From a virus: a stretch of DNA of 42,613 nt. The notes beneath the pieces are model-generated. The model saw only the letters and a program-made list of their open reading frames with translations, ran no database searches and was not told where the DNA came from. The translations under genes were made by a program, and so were the position numbers. This document shows, piece after piece, positions 1 through 8,700 of this stretch (its first letter is position 1; each line of letters starts with the position of its first letter). The DNA lies in the IMG/VR virus record IMGVR_UViG_3300032050_000270, positions 1 to 42,613 of that record, one strand, 5' to 3'.

Positions 1-427
1 AAATTTTAGATTTTATGTGTGAGCCATGGACGCGGACTTGAATGTGGCCGTTGTAATAATCGTCTGATTCTAATACACGGTATTCAAATTGAAGTTTTGC
101 TTCTATATAAGAGCACTCCGCTTTTGATTTGCAATAATATAATATTTCTCTACTGAACTTATCTGTGCCTAATTGTTTTACATCTTCGTTTAATTGTGTG
201 TTTGAGCCATAATAAGTTTGCCAGTCTGATTCTATTTTGCTTTTGATTCTTTTACGTTTTTTGTTGCCGTTCTTTAACTTTACAGTCTTGTAGGTCGTTT
301 TACTAAATTTGCTTAATTTTTTGCCAATATATTTTTTGCCAGTTGATAGATTCGTAATGATATATACAAAACCTACACAATCTTCCGGTAATGTATCAAC
401 TGTTTGATTCTGATGTACCCATGTCAT
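1..427 (-). CDS. GIY-YIG family endonuclease, 3' end beyond window
   Basis: The frame is open from an ATG at 425-427 to the left edge, giving 142 codons with no stop, so the C-terminus is missing. The protein starts MTWVHQNQTVDT. It carries the GIY-YIG nuclease signature as VYI (residues 21-23) and YIG (33-35), followed by a basic stretch (about 56-64), a DWQTYYGSN segment (68-76) and an AEC..IEAKLQFEY segment (103-116) with glutamates that could bind metal. GIY-YIG enzymes cut DNA with one divalent metal. T4-like phages carry them both as free-standing homing nucleases and as host-DNA-degrading enzymes, and the sequence does not say which this is. Its start overlaps the last 32 bases of the upstream gene in another frame, so the two are probably translationally coupled. 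The family is fairly sure, the exact role is not. Confidence 0.75.
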   Translation of the reverse strand, partial: MTWVHQNQTVDTLPEDCVGFVYIITNLSTGKKYIGKKLSKFSKTTYKTVKLKNGNKKRKRIKSKIESDWQTYYGSNTQLNEDVKQLGTDKFSREILYYCKSKAECSYIEAKLQFEYRVLESDDYYNGHIQVRVHGSHIKSKI

Positions 428-719
428 TCTTTTTCTTTGGACCACGCTTTAACGGATTTGCTTTTCTGTGAGCACGTTCTAAACGTTTATTAGCCAATTT
501 TTCTTTAGTATTATTACGATGCTCGTCATACGCTCTAGTGCTACTTTTATGTAATTCTTTTTGTATCGTAATTATGCTCTTGTTAATACGATGTATGTCG
601 AATTTGGTTCTGCGACCATAAAATTTTAAGAAAAGTATATGTACTTTATGTAAATTAACTACTTCTTCTAAAAATTTTGAATACAATGCTTGGTATTTTT
701 TTAATTCTTCATCCGACAT
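396..719 (-). CDS. Small basic phage protein of unknown function
   Basis: This encodes 107 residues. I do not recognise a named domain, although similar short proteins occur, from memory, beside gp46 in marine T4-like phages. The N-terminal half is helical and amphipathic (ELKKYQALYSKFLEEVVNLH). The C-terminal third is strongly basic (AHRKANPLKRGPKKKN), which would suit nucleic-acid binding, but that is inference. Its ATG lies inside the last codons of gp46 (11-base overlap) and its 3' end overlaps the GIY-YIG gene, so it sits in a tightly coupled minus-strand operon with the recombination genes. No signal peptide or membrane segment is visible. Confidence 0.7.
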   Translation of the reverse strand: MSDEELKKYQALYSKFLEEVVNLHKVHILFLKFYGRRTKFDIHRINKSIITIQKELHKSSTRAYDEHRNNTKEKLANKRLERAHRKANPLKRGPKKKNDMGTSESNS

Positions 720-2490
720 AATCTATATTATTGGAATAATTTGTAAATCCGTTTTCTTTTACTACACGTAGAACATTATTAACTCTACCAATTAGCTCAT
801 CTTTGTGACTAATTAGATAGATATTTTTATTTCTTTCTCTGGCCATCTTCTTTAAGATGGCAATGGCTGATTCAACCCCAGCAGAATCCATTCCGGAATC
901 AACTAATTCATCAATAAACAATAAATTGATATGTTGATATAAACCTTCCCAGACATCTCGGAAAGCAAAACTCATACTTAAAATTAGTCTGTTACGCTCT
1001 CCACGACTTAAATTATCAAAATCTAAATCTTGACCTAGCTGTGTTATTTGAACATTTAAGTCATTTTGAAAAATAACTTGATGCGGTAATCCTAACTTAT
1101 CAATATAATATCCTAATCTTTTGTTAAGATATGATAAATTTTGATCTATAATCTTTTTACGTATAAAACTATCTTTATTAGTTAATAATTTTAGTAAAAA
1201 CTCTTGATGATCACGTAATTTAGATAGATTATTAATCTTATCCCATGATATTTCTTGTATAGCTGTTTTCTTTAGTTCGATGATTTGTTCATCATAGGGA
1301 TTTTTTTCAGTTAATTTTGATTCTAAAGTTTTGTTTAGTTGCTCAAGATTATTTTTATGACTTAAAGCTTCTTTTTCTGTTTCATAAAATGTAGAAGGTT
1401 TTTTACCTAATGCGCCGATTGCTTCTATTTCGTTAACAATCAATCCGTAATCGTTGATAACTTTTTTAGCATAGGTATTTGCATCTTCGAGATTTTTTTG
1501 AACCAGCGCGACCATTTCGTCATGTTTATGATCATGTAGTTCTTGTTCACATGCTGGACAAGTTTTATCTTTTAGTTTTTCTAACTCTTTAGAATATTTG
1601 TCACAGGTTTTTCCTGCTTGAGTAACAGCATTTTCTAATGTTGCTTGTTGTTTTTTTAGTCCTGTAAGCTTTGCATCGTTGGCTAACCATTGTATTAAAA
1701 GTAAATGCTTTTCTAATTCTTTTTCAATATCAACATTTTCTAACTCCATTATGGCTTTAGCAGTGTTTTCTATGTCCTGTTGGAACTTTTTATCCCAGGC
1801 AGAACTTTTTAATTTAAGACTATCAATGCTTTTTTGCACATTTTCGTTAGCAGTTTTAACACTTTCTATTCTATATTGTTCATGTTGTATAGCATCTTTA
1901 GTTTCTTTAACTGAAACTTTAAGTATTTCGGCCTTTTCGCTCAATAATGTGATGCCAAGAAGTTGTTCAATTACTTCTCTTTGATCTGCCGCTCGCATAC
2001 TTAAAAAAGGTTCAGTATATGTGTTTAACGCAACTAAGTGTTTGAACATAGTATGACTTAGTTCTAATAGTTGCTCAATAGATTTTTGAGTTTCTCGGCT
2101 ATCACCTTGACTTTCGTCGTCATCTTCGGCCTTAATTTGTTGATTATCAACAAACAGTTTTAGGATATTAGGCTTTCGACCTCTTTCGATCCTGTATTTT
2201 TTATTATTTTTTATAAATTCAACGGTAACAAGCATATGTTTTCCATTGATTTTATTGATTAAATTTTCTTTTTTGATATTTGTTAATGCTTGACCGTAAA
2301 GTGCATAGCTCAATGCATTGATAATAGTTGTTTTTCCAGTACCATTTCTTGAACCAGAATCGTCTCCACCAAGGTCCAAATTGCTACCTAATACCAATGT
2401 TAATTGTTCTTGATCAAAATCCACTGCTTGAGTTTGGTTACCCACACTCATAAAATTTTTCACGGTAATATTTTTAATTAAGAAGCTCAT
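709..2490 (-). CDS. 46: Recombination endonuclease subunit gp46 (SbcC/Rad50-like ATPase)
   Basis: This 593-residue protein is the ATPase half of the gp46/gp47 complex, which resects DNA ends for recombination-dependent replication and helps degrade host DNA in T4. The full SMC/Rad50 layout is visible. Walker A is GTGKT at residues 50-54, after a split GSRN lead-in. Two coiled-coil arms flank a zinc-hook CPAC at 311-314. The ABC signature LSRGE is at 494-498, Walker B LLFIDE ends near 528, and an H-loop-like LISHKDE lies near 560. Length is close to T4 gp46 (560). Its start overlaps the stop of gp47 by four bases (ATGA), the usual coupling for these two genes. Identification is firm. Confidence 0.96.
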   Translation of the reverse strand: MSFLIKNITVKNFMSVGNQTQAVDFDQEQLTLVLGSNLDLGGDDSGSRNGTGKTTIINALSYALYGQALTNIKKENLINKINGKHMLVTVEFIKNNKKYRIERGRKPNILKLFVDNQQIKAEDDDESQGDSRETQKSIEQLLELSHTMFKHLVALNTYTEPFLSMRAADQREVIEQLLGITLLSEKAEILKVSVKETKDAIQHEQYRIESVKTANENVQKSIDSLKLKSSAWDKKFQQDIENTAKAIMELENVDIEKELEKHLLLIQWLANDAKLTGLKKQQATLENAVTQAGKTCDKYSKELEKLKDKTCPACEQELHDHKHDEMVALVQKNLEDANTYAKKVINDYGLIVNEIEAIGALGKKPSTFYETEKEALSHKNNLEQLNKTLESKLTEKNPYDEQIIELKKTAIQEISWDKINNLSKLRDHQEFLLKLLTNKDSFIRKKIIDQNLSYLNKRLGYYIDKLGLPHQVIFQNDLNVQITQLGQDLDFDNLSRGERNRLILSMSFAFRDVWEGLYQHINLLFIDELVDSGMDSAGVESAIAILKKMARERNKNIYLISHKDELIGRVNNVLRVVKENGFTNYSNNIDYVG

Positions 2491-3500
2491 AAATTATTGT
2501 AGATATCTAATAAAACTTTTTTGTCAAACTGTTCCGATTCGACTGCAACTAAACTTTTTGTAACTATTTGATCAACACTTTCAAATTTTGTATCTGGGTT
2601 ATCGTCGACTGTGGTATCTAAGCTTATTTTGTCTTGTATTAGGCTAATTTCTCTAACATCGTAATCGTTGCTAAATGTTTCTTTAATAAAATTAGCTTCT
2701 TCAAAGCTGATATCAATATCTAGATTAATTCTCAGATACATTTTACTTTTCATTATTGTATCTTTTTTATCAATTAGATCGCTAAGGTTAATAGTTCTAA
2801 ACTTAGGACAGTTAGGCCAATCAATAAATTGAGGTTCTCCTCCCCATTCTAAAATCATCATACCACGTTTATCGTCCCAGGCGTCACCGAAATCATGTGG
2901 AAACGCATTGCCTATATACCAAATTTTTCCACGATTTTGTCGTATATGAAAATGACCACTAAACACATATTCTTGATGTTTGAAGTGTTCAAGTTGAAGT
3001 TCTCCGTGATTGGGCATTTGAACCATCGCATTCATATAGAACAATGGTAGTTCAAAGTGACCGAACATGTATCGGCTTTTAACTTTGCTGATTTCTTTCC
3101 ATTCGTCACTTACCAACCACGGTACTAAAGTCACATCACCTATGGTAGTTACATTTTCGACTACAGTGACGCCTGGAATATGCCGCCCAAATGCTGAACT
3201 ATGGATATCACGTTTATCTTTATAGAACAAATCGTGATTTCCTGGAAACCAAAAAAACTGTTCAAATGCAGCACCGAGCTTTTCTAAGCAGCGGATACTA
3301 CTATCAAGTGTAATTAGATTAAGGCTGTTACGATTGTGACTCCAATCTCCTAAGAAGATGCCAGTTTCGCATCCAGCCTTTTTTGCTTCGGCAATATACC
3401 AATCAACGAATTCTTCGCAATCGTTTAGATGAGTTGTTGAGTTTGATTTAAGCCCGAAATGTATATCTGTAAAACAAGCTACCTTTTTAAACAAGGACAT
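2487..3500 (-). CDS. 47: Recombination endonuclease subunit gp47 (SbcD/Mre11-like nuclease)
   Basis: This 337-residue protein is the metallophosphoesterase nuclease partner of gp46. The calcineurin-like metal-binding motifs appear in order: DIH at 12-14, GDWSH at 51-55, GNHD at 87-90, GHF near 147-149 and GHFH at 182-185. The length matches T4 gp47 (339). The ATG at 3498-3500 has an AGGAG ribosome binding site seven bases upstream (3508-3512, minus strand), which fixes the start. A sigma-70-like promoter lies just before it, with its -35 box inside the end of the sigma-factor gene. The stop overlaps the gp46 start, so both subunits come from one message. Identification is firm. Confidence 0.96.
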   Translation of the reverse strand: MSLFKKVACFTDIHFGLKSNSTTHLNDCEEFVDWYIAEAKKAGCETGIFLGDWSHNRNSLNLITLDSSIRCLEKLGAAFEQFFWFPGNHDLFYKDKRDIHSSAFGRHIPGVTVVENVTTIGDVTLVPWLVSDEWKEISKVKSRYMFGHFELPLFYMNAMVQMPNHGELQLEHFKHQEYVFSGHFHIRQNRGKIWYIGNAFPHDFGDAWDDKRGMMILEWGGEPQFIDWPNCPKFRTINLSDLIDKKDTIMKSKMYLRINLDIDISFEEANFIKETFSNDYDVREISLIQDKISLDTTVDDNPDTKFESVDQIVTKSLVAVESEQFDKKVLLDIYNNL

Positions 3501-3519
3501 TATAATTCTCCTAATTTAA

Positions 3520-3548
3520 AGTGTAGCAAGTAGAAACAATAAAGTCAA
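3520..3548 (-). promoter_or_regulatory. Sigma-70-type promoter for the gp47-gp46 operon
   Basis: On the minus strand, TTGACT (3543-3548) is followed after exactly 17 bases by TACACT (3520-3525). That is five of six and four of six matches to the consensus at optimal spacing. The predicted start would be near 3513, just ahead of the AGGAG ribosome binding site of gp47. The -35 box overlaps the stop codon and last codons of the upstream sigma-factor gene. Confidence 0.6.
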
Positions 3549-4450
3549 GGTTCTTCGTCTTCTTCTGTATCAGTATTTTCTTCACTTTTTGGCATTCTGA
3601 AGTTTTTATATAGTTCAGCTTGCCGTGCTGTCTCTTCTGCGTATTCTTGTTGATATTGTCGAGTCAGACTTGGAGTTAGACCGGCTTCTTCTAGCATATC
3701 GTCTCGAATGTTTTGATTTTTCTTTTCAATGTTTAGGATACGAGTAAAGCTATTTGTTACAGCAGCAGTATAATATGCAAAAGGATTTTCGGATTTTGAT
3801 TCATCAAATTGTAAACCAATTTGACTTAGTTGAAGTATAGCCTGTCCCTTCATTTCTTCTATATAAGTGTAGCCTCTCCAATTAGCACGTTGAGCATATC
3901 TATCTGCTAATTTTAAAAACATTTTTCCTAGTTCTTCAGTAATTCTTCCATGATCTTTACTAAATTTACCTTTAGCAATTGTACCACGCCAATGGCTTTT
4001 ACCTACGCATTCTAATTCATCTTCGTCATTAAATTTCCAATGTTGAAAAGGAGGAAAATTAACTTTATCGTGACTATCGGCAGTAGTTTTAGTAGTTTTC
4101 TTACGTCCTGGTGCTAGAGGAATATGTTCAAAGGTCATTATTCTAAATACAACATCAGTTTTTGCAATAGTTTTATAGTCTGGAATACATTCAGAAAGTT
4201 TAGTTTTTTTGTCGCCTTGTTCTCTAAGTTCTGCAAATAAATGTAGACCTATTCTTTTTGCTCTATTTCGTTTAGCTTCTGCTATTGTTCGTATATTAAT
4301 TTTATCTATTGCCGTTAAGATTAAGTCATGTTGACTATATTCTTTTTTGCTAAAGCTCGAAAAACTACATTTACTTTTATGAATTTCTGCAAGTAAATCT
4401 CGATTATTTAGATATTTTACCTTTTTTATTATAGGGGACGTTACGGTCAT
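3545..4450 (-). CDS. 55: Late-transcription sigma factor, gp55-like, with long N-terminal extension
   Basis: Gp55 is the T4 sigma-family protein that directs host RNA polymerase to TATAAATA late promoters. The recognisable core is about residues 168-262: GRITEELGKMFLKLADRYAQ, then ENPFAYYTAAVTNSFTRILN, then IEKKNQNIRDDMLEEAGLTP. This matches the sigma region 2-like segment of T4-like gp55 proteins. At 301 residues it is much longer than T4 gp55 (185). The extra N-terminus contains NNRDLLAEIHKSK at about 15-27, a basic helix at 58-70 and an AT-hook-like PLAPGRKKTTKTT at 111-123. The C-terminal tail is acidic. The gene is first in the leftward operon, directly behind a perfect sigma-70 promoter, and the late block starts divergently. 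Identification of the core is confident. The extension's role is unknown. Confidence 0.88.
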   Translation of the reverse strand: MTVTSPIIKKVKYLNNRDLLAEIHKSKCSFSSFSKKEYSQHDLILTAIDKINIRTIAEAKRNRAKRIGLHLFAELREQGDKKTKLSECIPDYKTIAKTDVVFRIMTFEHIPLAPGRKKTTKTTADSHDKVNFPPFQHWKFNDEDELECVGKSHWRGTIAKGKFSKDHGRITEELGKMFLKLADRYAQRANWRGYTYIEEMKGQAILQLSQIGLQFDESKSENPFAYYTAAVTNSFTRILNIEKKNQNIRDDMLEEAGLTPSLTRQYQQEYAEETARQAELYKNFRMPKSEENTDTEEDEEP

Positions 4451-4559
4451 TATTATTATTTTCCTTTAGTGGAAACATTATAGCAATTGAAAAAAACAAT
4501 GTCAATGGATTATGTGAGCATTTATTTATTGGTTAAATACAATGTAAAGGGAATTTTTT
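4451..4559. promoter_or_regulatory. Divergent control region between the leftward genes and the late tail block
   Basis: These 109 bases are the largest clearly non-coding gap seen. They hold the leftward consensus promoter (listed separately) and the start region of the rightward tail block. For the plus strand, an AAAGGGA ribosome binding site at 4546-4552 sits seven bases before the gp48 ATG. An AT box TTAAATAC (4533-4540) could be a degenerate late promoter. On the minus strand AATAAATA (4523-4530) resembles a late promoter box pointing to the sigma gene, which could allow late self-expression. These last two are weak inferences. Confidence 0.45.
4477..4505 (-). promoter_or_regulatory. 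Perfect consensus sigma-70 promoter of the gp55-like gene
   Basis: On the minus strand TTGACA (4500-4505) and TATAAT (4477-4482) are both exact and are separated by exactly 17 bases (4483-4499). Transcription would start near 4470, leaving a leader of about 20 bases with an AAAGGA-type ribosome binding site before the ATG at 4448-4450. An exact consensus promoter indicates strong transcription by unmodified host polymerase, which suits a regulator that must be made before late expression. Confidence 0.85.
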
Positions 4560-5417
4560 ATGACTACTAATCCTTCTAAAACTGAAGCAGCAACAGCAGC
4601 AAAGTATGCTGAGCCTGCTCGTTTAGCTAATATTCCTCCGATAAGTGCAACAGCTCTAGCTGAAGTTACACGTATAAGTGACGCTGGTGCAGGCCGCGCA
4701 ACATCTGCATTTTCGGCCATGGATCCTAGAAGATTAGATCTTCCTGTGCCGCCCGGTGCAGAAAAAATGCTCAACCCTCCTACTATGGTTACCACAAGAG
4801 ATCAAAATGGAGAATTAGTTCTTGATGATTTAAGGGTTAGAATTAGAGTACCACCTTGGTATTTTACTGATTTAACGTCGGGATACGATGATGATCTAGT
4901 TAAAATAGGAGGCATATTATTTCCCTATACACCTACAATAGGTTATGAGTATAAAGCAGATTATGCAGCACAAACCCCTATGCATTCAAATTATACTTTG
5001 TACTTTTATCAAAGAAGTAGTGTTGGTCAAATTAGCATATCAGGAGTGTTTACTGTCGAAAATCGTCGTGATGCAATAAATTATCTTTCTACTGTGCATT
5101 TATTAAAATCTTTAACAAAAATGAAATTTGGAAAAGATTCCGATGCTGGAGCACCTCCTCCGATTTGTCGATTAGATGGTCACGGTGACATGATGTTAAA
5201 AAATGTTCCTGTAGCAATTATTAACTTTCGTGTTGATTATACTAATGATGTTGATTATTTTAATTTTCCACCGTCGGACGTTTTTGGAAAAAATTCAGTA
5301 CCGACTAAAGCAACTATACAAGTGAATTGTGTTCCGATCTATAGTAGAAATGAATTACTTAACTTTTCAGTGCAATCATTTGTTAGTTCCAGAGATAGTT
5401 CAAGAGGATTTCTATAA
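4560..5417 (+). CDS. 48: Baseplate tail-tube cap protein, gp48-like
   Basis: This encodes 285 residues, shorter than T4 gp48 (364). In T4, gp48 and gp54 cap the hub and start tail-tube polymerisation. The resemblance rests on the central segment with YEYKADY, the YTLYFYQRSSVGQISISGVF strand region, NRRDAINYLSTVHLLKSLTKM (helix typical of the tube-protein fold) and the RVDYTNDVDYF segment. The N-terminal 70 residues are Ala/Pro-rich and probably flexible. The assignment is also supported by position, first in a baseplate block ahead of gp53, hub, needle, gp25 and gp6. A gp54-type initiator cannot be excluded, since the two share a fold. AAAGGGA seven bases upstream fixes the ATG. Confidence 0.7.
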   Translation: MTTNPSKTEAATAAKYAEPARLANIPPISATALAEVTRISDAGAGRATSAFSAMDPRRLDLPVPPGAEKMLNPPTMVTTRDQNGELVLDDLRVRIRVPPWYFTDLTSGYDDDLVKIGGILFPYTPTIGYEYKADYAAQTPMHSNYTLYFYQRSSVGQISISGVFTVENRRDAINYLSTVHLLKSLTKMKFGKDSDAGAPPPICRLDGHGDMMLKNVPVAIINFRVDYTNDVDYFNFPPSDVFGKNSVPTKATIQVNCVPIYSRNELLNFSVQSFVSSRDSSRGFL

Positions 5418-5710
5418 TGTATAGCAAAGCGAGTCCCTATTTTAACACCGCAATTGTTAATAATTATTTAGATGTAATGGAATTAAGGGATATTCCTAAT
5501 CAGCCAGATGATTATTTGTTTGAAATTACAAAAACTTACGAGAATAGACCAGATTTATTAGCACATGATTTATATAAAGATAGTAATTTATGGTGGGTAT
5601 TTGCTGTAAGGAATAAAAAAAATATTAAAGATCCTGTTTATGATTTTGTAGCGGGAACAAAAATTTATCTACCAAAGCTGTCAACATTGAAAACAGTGTT
5701 AGGAATATAA
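5417..5710 (+). CDS. 53: Baseplate wedge subunit, short gp53-like
   Basis: This 97-residue protein has the features of the gp53 wedge family: an N-terminal IVNNYLDVMELRDIP segment, then a LysM-like half with LLAHDLYKDSNLWWVFAVRN, then DPVYDFVAGTKIYLPKLSTL. T4 gp53 is 196 residues and combines an N-terminal wedge-binding part with a LysM-like part. Only one copy of that second part is obvious here, so this is a compact version. The start overlaps the last base of the gp48-like gene and an AGAGGA site precedes it. It lies between the tube cap and the hub, as expected for baseplate assembly. Good confidence in the family, moderate in strict equivalence. Confidence 0.75.
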   Translation: MYSKASPYFNTAIVNNYLDVMELRDIPNQPDDYLFEITKTYENRPDLLAHDLYKDSNLWWVFAVRNKKNIKDPVYDFVAGTKIYLPKLSTLKTVLGI

Positions 5711-5711
5711 T

Positions 5712-8700
5712 ATGAGTGAATATACCGGTTACGAATCAGCATTTGTTCCAACACCCGCAGCAGATGCTTCTTCGCCTAATGTTGAACGAAAAACAGCTCC
5801 GCCTTCGGGAGAAGCAAAACCGGCTGAAAAATTGACTCAAAAATATAAACTGCCTGTTGAATCTAATGTTCTAAATGGATATCGATCTATAACTTATAAT
5901 TTTACGTTAGCAGCATTACCATCTGATTATGTATCTAATCCTGATGTATATAGAAAAGCAGAAATGGATCTTGTGATCTTAAAATCAGGTGGTAAGGGAA
6001 ATAACACTATTCTGAATGTAAACAAATTGTCAAATGCACAAGTTAGTGCAACTGAAGAACCTGTTCTTGACAAATATTCTGCTAAAAATAACCAAGCTAA
6101 GTTAGCTAATAAGCTAACTGCTAATCAAGGACTTATAACCGGATTTAATGAAAAAAGTCCAGGTCGTTTTGACATGTTTATCGATGATGTTGAAATAGAA
6201 ACTATAATGTCTTTTTCAGAAGAATCAAATGTTACACAACCTACAAAAATAAAATTTGATGTATTTGAACCATACAGTATTAATGGATTTATTGAAGCAT
6301 TACATGTAGCTGCTGTTGCTGCCGGATACACGTCATATATAAATGCTAGTTTTGTACTAAAACTTGAATTTTGGGGAATACCTGATTCTGATAATGAAAT
6401 ATTTAAAGCAGCAGAAAAAATTCCTAATGCAGATAGATACTTTCCTATAGGCCTTACTAATGTCGAAGTTGACATTACAGAAAGAGGAACAAAATATCAA
6501 TGTTCTGCGGTTCCTTATAATGAAAGAGCATTCGGTCAACCTAGTGTAGTAAAAAAACCTATAAAGATGGAAGGAAAATCAGTTAAGGAAATCTTAACTA
6601 ATTTTGTAAAATCTTTTAACGAACAATTGAAAAAATCGAACGAAGATGCAAAATTAAATCCCAATAATGTAGATACTTATAATATTAAATTTGTTGAATG
6701 GGATGCTAACAATGGATGGATTGACGCAGTAAAATCTAAAATAGGTGATAGTGATTTATTAAATTTATACGAAGATAATGTTTTATATAAGTTTGCTAAA
6801 CCTAATGATGGAAAAAATGCCTATAAGCCTGGAACAGAACCTAAAAGCATAAAATATAACCCTACAGGTGCTGCAATAAATTTTCCAGAAAATATCAGTG
6901 TACACGAAGTAATTTCTGCTGTTATAAAAGATAGTGTTTATGTCCGTAAACTATTAGAAGATATGGCTAGTTCTGATAAAAGCACTGCTAAAGCCAGAGT
7001 TGATGAAATGGGTAGAGTTGAATATTTTTCTATTAAAGTAGAAGTTAAAAATAGAGATGTATTTGATGAAACAGCGAAGAAGCCATATCAAGAATTTACA
7101 TTTGTTGTTAGCCCTTTCAAAGTACACTTTACACGTATTCCTAGATATGGTCAAGTTCAATTAAAAGAAGAAGAATTTGCTAAACTTGTATTACGTGAAT
7201 ACAATTATTATTACATGGGAAAAAATGTAGATGTTCTTAATTTTAAATTAAATTTTAATACTTTATATTTTGAAGCTATTCCTGCGGCAATGGCTGATCA
7301 AAATGTACCTAATTATAGAGATTCTGCAAAACCTGACGGGAGAGGCCAACCTAAGATTGATGCACCGTCGAAACAAGATCAAACAGATACAAATCCATCG
7401 CATCCCCCTGCACCAGTAAGACAAGTACCTGTTGATACTAAACCTAATTCGGGTTCTGCTACGCCTATACAAAATGATCCATATGCTGCATTAGCAAGAT
7501 CAATGCATGATGCTGTTGTTAATTCTAAAGCAAGTATGGTAACTGGTAATATTGAAATTTTAGGTGATCCTTTTTACCTAGTAACTGGTGGAATGGGGAG
7601 CTATAATCCAAAACCTGTGTCAGGTAGTAGAGAAGGTGTAGTAGGACAAAAAGAAGTAGCAATGAATTATGCTGAAGTTAATATCTTAATTAATTTTAGA
7701 AATCCTATTGACATAGGATCATTTGAATCCGGCGGTCTAATGATATTTGATCCTAATCGTGTACCATTTAGTGGAGTATACATGGTTACTAAAGCAATGC
7801 ATACTTTTAAAGAAGGATCGTTTAAACAAAATTTAGAAATTATAAGAAGACCCGGTCAAATATTAGATGGTCAAGGCAAAGAAGTAAAGATGGAATCTCT
7901 TACAAAGGTAGTGCCTAATCCCGAAAATGCTCCGGTATCTGCCGAAGCACCTGAAGTATCAGTACAGCGAGCATCTACTGCCGATGTTGCTGAATATTTG
8001 AGTCGAGGTGCACCTAACGTAGAGTCAAACTTTACTGCTGCTGTAGGTGGGTTAGGCGGAGGAGAATCAGTGTTAACAAGAACCTATGGACTGGTGTCTC
8101 GAGACGGTGTATTGCAATCTGCTGCCGGAATTATTGGACAAGCCTTACCAACTGTTAATCAAACCGATATTAGATTAAATGTAACGCAATTAGCTAACCT
8201 TGGTAATAGTAATTTAACATCTGCAGGATTAATAAATGCTGCTGCTAATATTATTACAGGTAATACTTCTTTAAAAAATGTAGCATCGACAATGGCCGGC
8301 ACTATCATTGGAAATACACTAAATCAAGTATTGCAAAAATCTAATGTAGGTTCAGGAATAGGCGAGGGTGCTTCGGTATTGATTCCTCCCCTTTCAACAA
8401 TACCGTTAAATCCTACAGCATTAGATATTAAAGCAGGTGCCCTTGAAAATCCATTGGCTCTTGCTAAAGATGCAATAAGCAATGTAAAGGGTGAAATTCA
8501 ACAACTAGGGCAAAATGCGTTAGATCAAGTGAATAGGTTAGGAGATAAAGCTAATTTACTAGTAGGGGGTGTGGGAGCAAAAATTAGTGAATCTCTAGGT
8601 AGTAAAGCAGATCCTAAGGCAATTGCTGCTCAACTAGGACTTGATTCATCAAAATTATCGGGTATATCAAATAATTTACAAAGTAAATTGCCTAAACAAC

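Noticed and set aside
1679-1984. 101-codon plus-strand open frame within gp46
   Set aside because: It lies opposite a firmly identified ATPase coiled coil, has a Ser/Cys/Leu-rich composition typical of antisense shadows, and no ribosome binding site.
4526-4795. 89-codon minus-strand open frame opposite the start of the gp48-like gene
   Set aside because: It covers the control region and an Ala-rich coding start; the composition reflects the reverse of that sequence. It would also remove the promoter region of the tail block.
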